Assembly (NCBI RefSeq): GCF_000179555.1
Contig: NZ_AECZ01000013.1
Coordinates: 1 to 64,000 of the forward strand
Length of the DNA stretch: 64,000 bases
Source of the DNA: Solidesulfovibrio fructosivorans JJ]
GTDB taxonomy: Bacteria; Desulfobacterota; Desulfovibrionia; Desulfovibrionales; Desulfovibrionaceae
Direction of reading: 5' to 3'
How positions within the stretch are numbered: position 1 is the stretch's first letter; the number at the start of each line of letters is the position of its first letter. Below the pieces are notes generated by a model. It had not been told where the DNA came from. It was given only the letters and a program-made list of their open reading frames with translations, and ran no database searches. Positions 1-8,011 of this stretch are shown in pieces. The translations under genes and the position numbers were made by a program.

Positions 1-130
1 GACTTTAACGGTTACTGCGGGATAGCGTCGTCGCATCCCTCACCGTCACCGTTGCAAGTTTTGGGGAGGGGAGAGCGCGAGAGGGGAACCCTTTTTCCAA
101 AAAGGGTTCCCCTCTCGCACGTTTTCCCTC
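1..130. repeat. Composite palindromic repeat, copy 1 (left end cut by the window)
   Basis: Contains the B palindrome at 77-118, a perfect 20-bp stem (arm begins GCGAGAGGGGAACCC) with a 2-nt loop. It is preceded by the linker seen in the other copies (GACTTTAACGGTTAC at its left end). The A palindrome would lie just left of the window. The B arm ends 16 bp from the stop codon of the minus-strand gene at 134, so it probably terminates that gene. Confidence 0.8.
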
Positions 131-133
131 TCC

Positions 134-667
134 CTAATCATCCTTCCAACTGATGGTCAGGCTGCGTCGGCCCCATTGGATGGCGCCGCATTGGTCGTCG
201 CCGTAGTAGATGTCGATGCTTTTGTTGTGGCGGCGGTGCATCACGTCGAGGACCTTGTATTTTCCGGGCAGGCCTTCGATGGTGATGACGTCGCCATGGT
301 CGAGGCCCATTTGGAGCAGGTCCGGCGACACGGCCACGGCCTTGATGCCGGGGGTGAGCGTATCGCCCCAGGCGCCGCGCGCGGCGCGGGCCTTGCGTTT
401 GGAGCGCTTTTTCCCCACCGAGCAGGCGGTGTAGGCCATGGCTTTGACGCGCAGGGTTCTGATGGAGGAATGGCTGGTTTCGATGAAAACGGAGTCGGGA
501 TCGACGATTTCGCCCAGGGCGGCGTAGGTGAGTCTGGCGGGGGCGGTTTGGGACTGGAGCTGCTGCGGAGTGGTTTGTTTGGCGTCGGGGGTCCTGGCGC
601 AGCCGGATTGGACGACGAGTGTCGCGGCCAGGGCCAGGGGGAGTATGGTAAAATAAATAGTTCGCAT
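134..667 (-). CDS. 3D-domain (RlpA-like double-psi beta-barrel) lipoprotein
   Basis: A 177-residue exported protein. The N-terminus is a hydrophobic signal ending in QSGC (Cys23), a reasonable lipobox, so it is probably a lipoprotein. The C-terminal 90 residues carry the 3D-domain pattern, with aspartates in VSPDLL, HGDVI and SIDIYYGD inside a double-psi beta-barrel-like stretch. This fold occurs in peptidoglycan-acting proteins such as MltA and RlpA relatives. A basic segment (KKRSKRKARAARG) lies before it. The ATG at 667 has GGAG five bases upstream. A role in cell-wall remodelling is inferred from the family; the substrate cannot be read from the sequence. Confidence 0.75.
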   Translation of the reverse strand: MRTIYFTILPLALAATLVVQSGCARTPDAKQTTPQQLQSQTAPARLTYAALGEIVDPDSVFIETSHSSIRTLRVKAMAYTACSVGKKRSKRKARAARGAWGDTLTPGIKAVAVSPDLLQMGLDHGDVITIEGLPGKYKVLDVMHRRHNKSIDIYYGDDQCGAIQWGRRSLTISWKDD

Positions 668-1098
668 CGTCGCTCCATGGCTTCATGACGCCGAGGAGGC
701 CGCATGCGTCGGCGTCCGGTAAAAAAGACGCCTTGGAGGGGGAAGGGCCTATGGGACCTGACCGCTGCCAGGTCGTCTCGGTGTCCGCGTGGTGGAGTGG
801 CTCGCGTAGCGAGAGGATTTGCCCCGGAGCCGACAGCCGGCGCGGAGCGGGACAACGACGTGCTGCATAATGATGCGGTCGTTGCGACAAGGCTTGGTTG
901 GTCGCGGAGGGGACGCGGTCGCTTTGGGGGCTGCCTGATGCGGATGGTTTTCAGGCAGCGGCGGCGGTTCCGGTCTGCATCTGCCAGAAGGCGACAACCG
1001 TTGCTTGTAGCCTACATATGCCTTGCCTTGGAGCCTCTGTCAAGGGGAACGCTGGAACGAGCCGGCGCGTCCCCTTGACTGGCAGTCAATGCGGCAGG
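668..1098. other. 430-bp gene-free gap rich in inverted repeats
   Basis: No convincing reading frame on either strand. It holds a GACCTG/CAGGTC hairpin (755-774), a CTCGC/GCGAG hairpin (801-813), a GCAT/ATGC hairpin (865-876) and a 9-bp stem GCTGCCTGA/TCAGGCAGC (930-959). The segment ACGAC at 855-859 can pair with GTCGT at 772-776 or at 878-882, and TCCGCG (784-789) pairs with CGCGGA (841-846). A structured RNA is possible on either strand, but I match it to no known family: SRP RNA, RNase P, tmRNA and the common riboswitch cores were looked for and not found. Confidence 0.4.
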
Positions 1099-2241
1099 TT
1101 ACCCGGCCTGGGGATCGTCGTCCGGGCCGGCCGGTTTTTCGGTCGCGGCGGCAGTCCGGTCCGCATCCCCTTCGGTCGAGGTTTTTTCCCCGGTCGGTTC
1201 TTTTCCTTCGGCCGCCTGGGGGTTGGCTTCGGCCGCATCGGCCTGGTCGGTTTTCGCGGCGTCGGGGTTCTTGGCCGCCTCGGCCTCGGCCTGCTTGCGC
1301 GCCTTTTCCTCCTTGCGGGACTTGTCCACGAACCACGACACCCAGATGCCAAGCTCGTAGAGGACGACCATGGGGCCGGCCATGAGCAGCTGGTTCACGG
1401 CGTCCGGGGTCGGGGTGAGGATGGCGGCCACGACAAAGCTCAAAAGGATGGCCCAGCGGCGGAACTTGCGCAGCGTCTTGGTGGTGACGAGCCCGAGGCT
1501 GGTCAGGAAGAAGATGAAAACCGGCAGCTCGAAGATGATGCCGAAGGCGAAAAGCAGGGTTACGGCCAGGGAAAAATAGGCGCTGATGGTCGGCATGACC
1601 GTGATGTAGTCCGAGGCGTAGTCCACAAAGAACTTGAACCCGAACGGGAACACGACGAAATAGCCGAACAGCGCGCCGCCGACGAAAAATACGGCCGTGG
1701 CCACAGCCACGGGGATGATGATCTTGCGTTCTTCCTTGTAGAGTCCCGGTGCGACGAATTTCCAGAGCTGATAGAAGATGTACGGGCTGGCCACGAACGC
1801 GCCGGCCACCAGCGCCAGCTTCATGACGGTGAAGAAGGTTTCCGGCAGGCTGGTGGCGATCAGCTTGCTGCCGCCGGGCATGACCTGCATGAGCGGATGC
1901 AGGAGGATTTCGAGCAGCTTCTCGGCGAAGGCGTAGCAGGCGGCGAAACCCACGCCCACGGCGATGAGGCAGCGCACCAGGCGCGTGCGCAGTTCGACGA
2001 GGTGCTCGAGGAGCGGCGCTTCCTTCATATCCCCGTGCTTCCCGGGTGAAGGCGGCGGCGTGGTCGCCGGGGGGGCGGCGGCATCGCCGACAGGGGCGGG
2101 AGGATCGGCCGGAGGCGGCGGCGTGTTGCCGCCCGAGGCATCGGTCTCGGGCGCGGCCGGCGAGGTTTCGGCGGTCGAGGCGGCGTCTCCGGTCGTGGCG
2201 GGGGTATTGTCGATGGCGTCTTTTTCAGGCGTGTCGGTCAT
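1099..2241 (-). CDS. tatC: Twin-arginine translocase subunit TatC with long terminal extensions
   Basis: The receptor/channel subunit of the Tat system, which exports folded, often cofactor-bearing proteins. The conserved core runs from about residue 72 (KEAPLLEHLVELRTRL, the typical TatC start) to about 310, with six membrane segments and the usual periplasmic LYKEER and P-rich regions. Unusually, about 70 residues of Pro/Ala/Thr-rich sequence precede the core and about 75 residues of charged Ala/Lys/Glu sequence follow it. The ATG at 2241 has AGGAG upstream. A shorter product could start at residue 72, but no better ribosome site is seen there. No tatA or tatB is adjacent. Confidence 0.95.
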   Translation of the reverse strand: MTDTPEKDAIDNTPATTGDAASTAETSPAAPETDASGGNTPPPPADPPAPVGDAAAPPATTPPPSPGKHGDMKEAPLLEHLVELRTRLVRCLIAVGVGFAACYAFAEKLLEILLHPLMQVMPGGSKLIATSLPETFFTVMKLALVAGAFVASPYIFYQLWKFVAPGLYKEERKIIIPVAVATAVFFVGGALFGYFVVFPFGFKFFVDYASDYITVMPTISAYFSLAVTLLFAFGIIFELPVFIFFLTSLGLVTTKTLRKFRRWAILLSFVVAAILTPTPDAVNQLLMAGPMVVLYELGIWVSWFVDKSRKEEKARKQAEAEAAKNPDAAKTDQADAAEANPQAAEGKEPTGEKTSTEGDADRTAAATEKPAGPDDDPQAG

Positions 2242-2297
2242 GCGCTCCTCTTTTTGCGGCGGGAAGCGGATTCCCGGGCGGTCCGCGCCGCGCCTTG

Positions 2298-2326
2298 CGG
2301 TTACGGCAGGAAACGATTCGGGTCAA
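2298..2326 (-). promoter_or_regulatory. Putative sigma-70 promoter for tatC
   Basis: On the minus strand TTGACC (2326-2321) and TAACCG (2303-2298) are separated by exactly 17 bp, about 57 bp upstream of the tatC ATG. Confidence 0.5.
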
Positions 2327-2363
2327 GGGGCGCCGGCTGTTGCGCGTGTTTGTCCAAAAGGCG

Positions 2364-2526
2364 CTGGGGGGAAACCTTTCTTGCAGAAAGGTTCTCCCCC
2401 CAGACCCCCTTTCCAAAGACTTTTAATAGAATTCAGTTGTTACGGTGAAAATCGTAGCCATTGAAAACTTGAGGAAGGGGAGAGCGCGAGAGGGGACAAC
2501 CCTTTTGAAAGGGTTTCCCCTCTCGC
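2364..2526. repeat. Composite palindromic repeat, copy 2 (A then B)
   Basis: The A palindrome (2364-2403, CTGGGGGGAAACC arm) and the B palindrome (2486-2526, GCGAGAGGGG arm) are joined by about 80 bp beginning with the shared CCCCCTTTCCAAAGACTTTTA. B lies just after the kup stop codon at 2548, so it probably ends kup transcription. A sits upstream of the tatC promoter. Confidence 0.85.
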
Positions 2527-2547
2527 ATCCTCTTCTCCCTCCCTTTT

Positions 2548-4443
2548 CTACAACTCCACCTGGACGCCAAGTTCCACCACGCGTCCCGGCGGCAGGCCGA
2601 AGTAGGCCGTGGCCGGGCGGGCGTTGCGGGACATGAGCGCGAAAAGCGATTTGCGGAACCCGGCCATGCGGGCCTTGCCCGTGGTGAGCAGGCTTTCGCG
2701 GCCCAGGAAGAACGTGGTGTCCGAAGGCGGGTCGATGGGGATGCCCGTGGCCCGGGCCCGGGTCATGATTTTGGGGACGTCCGGGGTTTCCATGAAGCCG
2801 TAGCGGGCCAGGATGCGGAAAAAGCCCATGCCCAGTTCCTGGATTTCCAGCCGGTTGTCCTCGGGCACGTAGGGCGTGTCGGAGGCGGTGATGGTGAGGA
2901 TGACCACGCTTTGGTGGAAGACCTTGTTGTGCTTGTAGTGGTGCAGCAGCGTCACGGGCGTGCCCTGGGGAGAGAGGGACATGAACACGGCCGTGCCCGG
3001 AACCCGCAGGGGTTCCTTGGCCGTCACCTCGCCGAGAAAGGTCCGCAGCGGCACTGTCGCGGCCAGGGATATCTGGCGTAGCGCCAGCCTGCCGTCGCGC
3101 CAGGTGGCCATGCACATGACCACCAAGGCGGCGATGACCAGCGGCAGCCAGCCGCCGTCGGCGATCTTGAGCAGGTTGGCTCCGAAAAAGGCCAGGTCGA
3201 AGACCAGAAAGACGAGGACCGGCGGCAGGACCCGCCAAAGGGGCTGGTTCCAGGTCCAGCGGGCCACGAAGAAGTACAGGACCGAGGTGATGCCCATGGT
3301 GGCCGTGACCGCGATGCCGTAGGCGGCGGCCAGGCGGCTGGATTCCTCGAAGGCCAGGGTCAGGCCGATGCAGGCCCACATGAGGGCGAAATTGACCTCG
3401 GGGATGTAGATCTGGCCTTCCATGGCGCTCGAGGTGTGCACGATGCGGAGCCTGGGGCACCAGCCGAGCTGGATGGCCTGCCGGGTCAGGGAAAAAACGC
3501 CGGATATGAGCGCCTGGGAGGCGATGACCGTGGCCACGGTGGACAAGGCGGCCATGGGGTAGAGCAAGGCGTCTGGCACGAGGGTGTAAAACGGGTTGGC
3601 GGCGTTGGCCGGATCGAGGAGCAGGCCGGCTCCCTGGCCGAAATAGTTGATGAGCAGGCAGGGGAAGACGATGGTGAGCCAGGAGAGCTGGATGGGCCGG
3701 CGGCCGAAATGGCCGAGGTCGGCGTAGAGCGCCTCGCCGCCGGTGATGCACAGGACCACCGCGCCGAGGACCAGCACGCCGTGCAGATGGTTGCGCTCGA
3801 AGAATTTGACCGCGTGCCAGGGATTGACGGCGGCCAGCACTTCCGGCGCGTTCAGGATTTCCTTGATGCCGAGGACGGCCAGGACCACGAACCACACCAG
3901 CATGACCGGGCCGAAGATCTTGGCGATGCCGGCCGTGCCGTGGCGCTGGGCCATGAACAGGCCGAACAGGATCACGCAGGTGATGGGCACGACCAGGGGC
4001 TGGGCGGCGGTCGTGGCCACGTTTAAGCCTTCCACGGCCGACAGCACGGAGATGGCCGGGGTGATGACCCCGTCGCCGTAGAGCAGCCCCGCGCCGCAAA
4101 GGGCCAGAAAGGTCAGCAAGGCCCGCACCTGACGATGTCCCCGCTCCTTGGGCAGAAGCTCGCCCAGGGCGAAAATGCCGCCCTCGCCCTTGTTGTCGGC
4201 GGCCAGGATGAACAGCACGTACTTGATGGTGATGACCATGGTCAGGGACCAGAAAAAAAGGGACAGCACGCCGAAGATGTTGTCCCGGGTCACGGCGATG
4301 GCGTGCATGCCGTAAAAGCACTCTTTCATGGCGTACAGCGGGCTTGTGCCGATGTCGCCGTACACCACCCCGAGAGCCCCGAAGGCCAGGGCGGCGGTAT
4401 GGGACAGGGAACGTTTGCCGGATTGCGGCCCGTGCTGGCTCAT
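2548..4443 (-). CDS. kup: Kup-family potassium uptake transporter
   Basis: A 631-residue inner-membrane K+ transporter of the KUP/HAK/KT family, thought to act as a K+/H+ symporter. The diagnostic N-terminal stretch GVVYGDIGTSPLYAMKE is intact, followed by about 12 membrane segments and the usual hydrophilic C-terminal domain of about 170 residues. Length is normal for the family (about 620-660). The gene stands alone; copy 2 of the palindromic repeat follows its stop codon. The 227 bp upstream shows no recognisable riboswitch. Confidence 0.95.
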   Translation of the reverse strand: MSQHGPQSGKRSLSHTAALAFGALGVVYGDIGTSPLYAMKECFYGMHAIAVTRDNIFGVLSLFFWSLTMVITIKYVLFILAADNKGEGGIFALGELLPKERGHRQVRALLTFLALCGAGLLYGDGVITPAISVLSAVEGLNVATTAAQPLVVPITCVILFGLFMAQRHGTAGIAKIFGPVMLVWFVVLAVLGIKEILNAPEVLAAVNPWHAVKFFERNHLHGVLVLGAVVLCITGGEALYADLGHFGRRPIQLSWLTIVFPCLLINYFGQGAGLLLDPANAANPFYTLVPDALLYPMAALSTVATVIASQALISGVFSLTRQAIQLGWCPRLRIVHTSSAMEGQIYIPEVNFALMWACIGLTLAFEESSRLAAAYGIAVTATMGITSVLYFFVARWTWNQPLWRVLPPVLVFLVFDLAFFGANLLKIADGGWLPLVIAALVVMCMATWRDGRLALRQISLAATVPLRTFLGEVTAKEPLRVPGTAVFMSLSPQGTPVTLLHHYKHNKVFHQSVVILTITASDTPYVPEDNRLEIQELGMGFFRILARYGFMETPDVPKIMTRARATGIPIDPPSDTTFFLGRESLLTTGKARMAGFRKSLFALMSRNARPATAYFGLPPGRVVELGVQVEL

Positions 4444-4670
4444 GCGGCCGGTCCTCGTCGTTGCCGGCCGGACGGCGGGAAAAACGCGTGTGGCATGGAG
4501 CTGGAAATCCTTGTTGCCGCGGCCGGTCGTCCGGCGGCGCGGATTGGCGATCGTGCGCCGAAAGTACCTTCAAGCCGCCGTGGCGGCAAGGCCGGACCGG
4601 CGCGCGGGCGGGTCATCATGCCTCAAAACGGGCGATTCGTGTACTGCGGGGCGCGGATGTTGCGAAAATG

Positions 4671-5408
4671 TCATTTGGCGCGGGGAGGACCGTCGCCACG
4701 GCCGGGGCCGTCCAGGTAGAGCAGCGTCGCGCCGCAGATGGCGCAGGGGAACAGGACGATGTTGAGCACCGGCACGAGCAGAGGCAGGCCGAAACCGAGC
4801 AGGGTCAGGGGACGGGCGGCCATGGCCCTAAGGCGCACGGCGAAGCGGGGTTCGTCCCGGGCATAGGCGAAATCGATGAATTCGAACGCGAGCAGCGCCG
4901 CCGCGACCAGGGGGGCGAGGATCTGCCCGACGACGGGCACGAAGACGAGGACCAGGGGAACGAGAGCCACGAACGCGGCCTGCTTGGCCTGCTCGAGCAT
5001 CACCCGCCACCAGGGCAGGGCATTTTCGTGGCCGGCGTCGTTGCCGCGCAGCTTGCGGATCATGCCGCCGGCAATGGCGTCGTAGATGGGCGAGGCCAGG
5101 ACGTTGGCCACAACCATAAAGAGGAAATAGGACAGCACGAAGACCAGCCCGTAGAGCAGCGCCTTGGCTACATGGACGTACAGCCAGTAAAGCGCGCCAA
5201 GGGCCTCGCCGGCTCCGGCCGTCCGGGGCGACCAGATTAGGGCCAGCAGCCGGTCATCGTTGGCGGCGAAAAGCCACACCCCGGCCGCGAACAGAGCCAG
5301 GGTCAGGACAAAGGGAATGGCCGTGAGGGCCAGATAACCTTTGTGGGCCAGGGCGAACCGGAAGCCGCGCACGTGGGCGTAAAGCCCCTTGGGAAAGGTG
5401 GTGAGCAT
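4671..5408 (-). CDS. EI24 domain-containing (CysZ-like) membrane protein
   Basis: A 245-residue protein with at least four strongly hydrophobic segments and the EI24/CysZ-like arrangement (central LASPIYDAIAGGMIRK, later VVGQILAPLVAAAL and a C-terminal LTLLGFGLPLLVPVLNI). CysZ proteins import sulfate in enterobacteria, but this family is broad and no cysteine-biosynthesis gene is nearby, so the substrate is unknown. The ATG at 5408 (protein starts MLTTFPKG) was chosen over an in-frame ATG at 5510 because a GGGGAG motif lies upstream and the longer N-terminus looks non-coding. Confidence 0.75.
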   Translation of the reverse strand: MLTTFPKGLYAHVRGFRFALAHKGYLALTAIPFVLTLALFAAGVWLFAANDDRLLALIWSPRTAGAGEALGALYWLYVHVAKALLYGLVFVLSYFLFMVVANVLASPIYDAIAGGMIRKLRGNDAGHENALPWWRVMLEQAKQAAFVALVPLVLVFVPVVGQILAPLVAAALLAFEFIDFAYARDEPRFAVRLRAMAARPLTLLGFGLPLLVPVLNIVLFPCAICGATLLYLDGPGRGDGPPRAK

Positions 5409-5519
5409 GGAGGCGTTCTCCCCTTTGGCGGCGTCGCCCACGGTCCGGTCACAGCCCGGGCGCGTGCCGGCCGGGGCCGCGCCGCGACCGGTTATACTGT
5501 GCGAGCGCAAGGAAACCGA

Positions 5520-5825
5520 TCAGTCCGGCGTATTGCTTTCAAGCTCGCCCGCTTCCTGCGGGCTTTCCTGGGCCGGGGGAGGAACAAGGCCCAGGGAGCC
5601 GTGCCGGCCCTCGATTTCGTCGTCGGCGGCAGGGGTGATATGCGTTACTTGAAAAGGCATGCCCAATGTCTCCATATCGACATACTTCTTGGCTTCCTTG
5701 TGAGCATGGGCTTCATTATGGGCCAATACGACAACGTAATCCGTTTCGGATACGTCTTTTTTACGTCGAAACCAGCTATACGTTACATGAACTTTGGTAG
5801 CGAAGTAGACGCGGAATTTCTTCAT
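5520..5825 (-). CDS. Small protein of unknown function (101 aa)
   Basis: Not recognised. It starts MKKFRVYFATKVHVTYSW and has a basic, aromatic N-terminal half that could form a beta-alpha unit, then a long acidic, Pro/Glu-rich tail. No signal peptide or membrane segment. The start at 5825 follows CGGAG by 12 bases. An in-frame extension to 6047 exists, but its composition does not look coding. It is upstream of the EI24 gene in the same direction, with a gap of about 110 bp. Confidence 0.6.
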   Translation of the reverse strand: MKKFRVYFATKVHVTYSWFRRKKDVSETDYVVVLAHNEAHAHKEAKKYVDMETLGMPFQVTHITPAADDEIEGRHGSLGLVPPPAQESPQEAGELESNTPD

Positions 5826-5974
5826 GATGCGGGAGTCTCCGGAAATAGCTCGGAATATGGGCTGTAAATACCTGCTGTTCCAGGCTTCCTCCGAGCTTGC
5901 GACAGATATTATGATACGCCAATGTGTCCCTGGCGGCAAGCCTTTCCCGGCCAGCCCGGGGGCCGCCGGCCGGC

Positions 5975-6004
5975 TTGACCTCGACGCGCGCCCCCCACTA
6001 GCCT
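5975..6004 (+). promoter_or_regulatory. Putative sigma-70 promoter for the 6039 gene
   Basis: TTGACC at 5975-5980 and TAGCCT at 5999-6004 with an 18-bp spacer, 35 bp before the ATG at 6039. Confidence 0.45.
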
Positions 6005-6038
6005 GCCGATCAGGGAGCAACCGTGACGGGAGAGTACC

Positions 6039-6575
6039 ATGAAACACAGCCTTGTCGTCATCTTATTTAGTATTTTGGTGATTGTCCTCGCGACCGGGCC
6101 GGGCCGGGCCGCCGACAAGAAATCCGAGGCCGCCGGGGAGGTCCTTTTTGCCGCCAAGCGGCTGGCCTGCGCCTTCACCCACGGGGTTGTGGCGGGTTTT
6201 TCGCCCAGGGGGTCGGTCAGCATCAAGCCGCCGCTCAATCCCAACATACCGGGGCTGACCATCTCCATCGTGGACCGCAAGGCCAAACGGGTGATGCTGG
6301 AGGAGGACGACTTGGAAACGCCGGGCGTCTACATGACGGGCCCCGAGGGCCTGACCGCCATGGCCCGCTATCCCGACGGCGGCGTGACCCTGGTCACCGT
6401 CTATCCCCTGTACTCGGGGGCGTCGGACAATTTCCTCATGGTGGCCTCGCACCACGGCGCGGCGACCATGCCGCAGATGACCCAGCGCTATGGACTGTGC
6501 CGGGTGGCCGCTGATGCGCCGCCGCCCGCGCCGACCCCGCCGCCGGCCGCCAAGGGGCACGGGGAACATAAGTGA
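6039..6575 (+). CDS. Secreted protein of unknown function
   Basis: A 178-residue protein with a classical signal peptide (cleavage likely after GRAADKK begins, around residue 25). The mature part is about 130 residues with alternating short hydrophobic strands and one cysteine pair (Cys45 region RLACAF and late YGLCRV), then a Pro/Ala-rich tail ending GHGEHK. GGGAG lies upstream of the ATG. Its stop codon overlaps the GTG start of the protease gene that follows (GTGA), so the two are translationally coupled and probably work together in the periplasm. No family recognised. Confidence 0.7.
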   Translation: MKHSLVVILFSILVIVLATGPGRAADKKSEAAGEVLFAAKRLACAFTHGVVAGFSPRGSVSIKPPLNPNIPGLTISIVDRKAKRVMLEEDDLETPGVYMTGPEGLTAMARYPDGGVTLVTVYPLYSGASDNFLMVASHHGAATMPQMTQRYGLCRVAADAPPPAPTPPPAAKGHGEHK

Positions 6576-7957
6576 GAAGCCGAAGCGCGGCGCTGCTGCT
6601 GGCTGTCTGCCTGCTCGCTTTGCCGTCGCCGGGGCGGGCCGATTACGACGACGCCTTGCGCGCCTTCGAGGGCGGGCGGGATGCCGTGGCCCGGCGCGAA
6701 CTGGCCCCGCTGGTGCGCTCCGGCAGTCCCTCGGCGCTTTTTCTTTTAGGCGTGATGCGCGAGACCGGGCGCGGCACAGCCAAGGACCCGGCCGGGGCGG
6801 CCAGGCTCTACCGGCGGGCGGCCGATGGCGGCAACGTCTCGGCCATGGTCGCCCTGGGGCTGCTCTATTATCGGGGCGAGGGCGTGGGCCAAAGTGATGC
6901 CCGCGCCTCGGCGTATTTCCGTAAAGCGGCCGACAAGGGATCGGCCAGGGCGCTCTACCTGCTCGGACTTATGCGCCTTTCCGGGCGCGGCGGACCGACG
7001 GCGGATGCGGTGGGCTATCTGCGCCGGGCGGTGCGGGCCGGTTCTCCCGAGGCGGCGGCCGTGCTCGGCGAGTTGTTGCTGGCCGGCCGGGGCGTGGTCG
7101 CAAATCCCGCCGCGGCCTACGCCATGGCTCTTCATGCCCTGGCCGGGGACCGGATCGAGGCGGCCACGCGGCAGCGCCTTAACGCCCTGGCCGCGAACGC
7201 CAAAAAGGCCCTCGACCCGACCGTGGCCCTGCGCATCGAGGGCAAGGCCCCGGAAGAGCGAGGGGCGGCGCGGGGAGGCGGCAAAGGGCGTGGGGCCGCG
7301 CCGAAGGGCCAGGTCATTACCGGCACGGGCTTTGTGGTCAGCCGGCTCGGCCACGTGCTGACCAACGCCCATGTGGCGGCGCATTGTCGTCGCCTCATGG
7401 CCGTGGTGGACGGCAGGCGCATGGCGGCGAGCCTTTTGCGGGCCGATCAGGACCATGACCTGGCCCTGTTGCGGCTGGCCGTGGCCCCGCCCGAGGCTTT
7501 GGCTTTTCGCGAGGGTGACGCGCTGCCTCCCGGCGTGCCCGTTTTTGCCGCCGGGTATCCGGGACGGGCGGCCCTTTCCGGGCGCATGCGCGTCACCGCC
7601 GGCAAGACCCGGGAGCTGGCCAAGGGCGCGGGGCCGCGCGGCGAACAGGCCGTGACGGCCGAAGTGCTGCCCGGCAACAGCGGCGGACCGCTGCTTGACC
7701 ACGCCGGCCATGTGGCCGGCGTGGTGGCCGCCCGGCGCGATACCGAGACGACCAGGCGGATCGCCGGGGACGCGCCGGCCGACATGGGATTCGTGGTGCC
7801 GCTGTCCGTGGTCAAGGCCTTTCTGGCCCGGGGCCAGGTGCCCATTGTCTCGGCCCCGTCGGCGCGGCGCCTGGATGCGGCCGGGATCGCCCGGACGGTG
7901 TCCGGCAAGGTGGTGCCGCTTTTTTGTCAGACGGCCACATCCACCCACGCGCCATAA
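6572..7957 (+). CDS. Sel1-repeat protein fused to a trypsin-like (S1C/HtrA-type) serine protease
   Basis: A 461-residue exported protein. A signal peptide covers residues 1-23. Residues about 50-190 carry Sel1-like TPR repeats (ALFLLGVMRETGRG, AMVALGLLYYRGEG, ALYLLGLMRLSGRG, AAAVLGELLLAGRG). A basic Gly-rich linker leads to a trypsin-like domain from about 248. The catalytic triad is complete: His267 in LTNAHV, Asp296 in DHDLALLRL and Ser370 in LPGNSGGPLLD. No PDZ domain follows, unlike DegP. The start is GTG, overlapping the previous stop. The Sel1 part probably recruits a partner or substrate; that role is inferred. Confidence 0.85.
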   Translation: MRSRSAALLLAVCLLALPSPGRADYDDALRAFEGGRDAVARRELAPLVRSGSPSALFLLGVMRETGRGTAKDPAGAARLYRRAADGGNVSAMVALGLLYYRGEGVGQSDARASAYFRKAADKGSARALYLLGLMRLSGRGGPTADAVGYLRRAVRAGSPEAAAVLGELLLAGRGVVANPAAAYAMALHALAGDRIEAATRQRLNALAANAKKALDPTVALRIEGKAPEERGAARGGGKGRGAAPKGQVITGTGFVVSRLGHVLTNAHVAAHCRRLMAVVDGRRMAASLLRADQDHDLALLRLAVAPPEALAFREGDALPPGVPVFAAGYPGRAALSGRMRVTAGKTRELAKGAGPRGEQAVTAEVLPGNSGGPLLDHAGHVAGVVAARRDTETTRRIAGDAPADMGFVVPLSVVKAFLARGQVPIVSAPSARRLDAAGIARTVSGKVVPLFCQTATSTHAP

Positions 7958-7961
7958 AAAA

Positions 7962-7985
7962 GGCCGGGGCCCGAAGGCCCCGGCC
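7962..7985 (-). terminator. Rho-independent terminator of porin 1
   Basis: Perfect 10-bp stem GGCCGGGGCC/GGCCCCGGCC with a 4-nt loop, followed on the minus strand by a run of seven T (A-tract 7955-7961). It lies about 26 bp past the porin stop codon and may also stop the convergent protease transcript. Confidence 0.9.
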
Positions 7986-8011
7986 CGCGCCCGGTTTCCG
8001 ATCGACCGCGT

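Noticed and set aside
668-1098. 6S RNA, SRP RNA, RNase P RNA, tmRNA, or a cobalamin, TPP or c-di-AMP riboswitch
   Set aside because: The conserved cores of these families, as I know them, are absent on both strands.
2423-4573. Larger frame overlapping kup in another phase
   Set aside because: Arg/Pro/His-rich translation typical of an off-frame reading of GC-rich DNA; kup is unmistakable in the correct frame.
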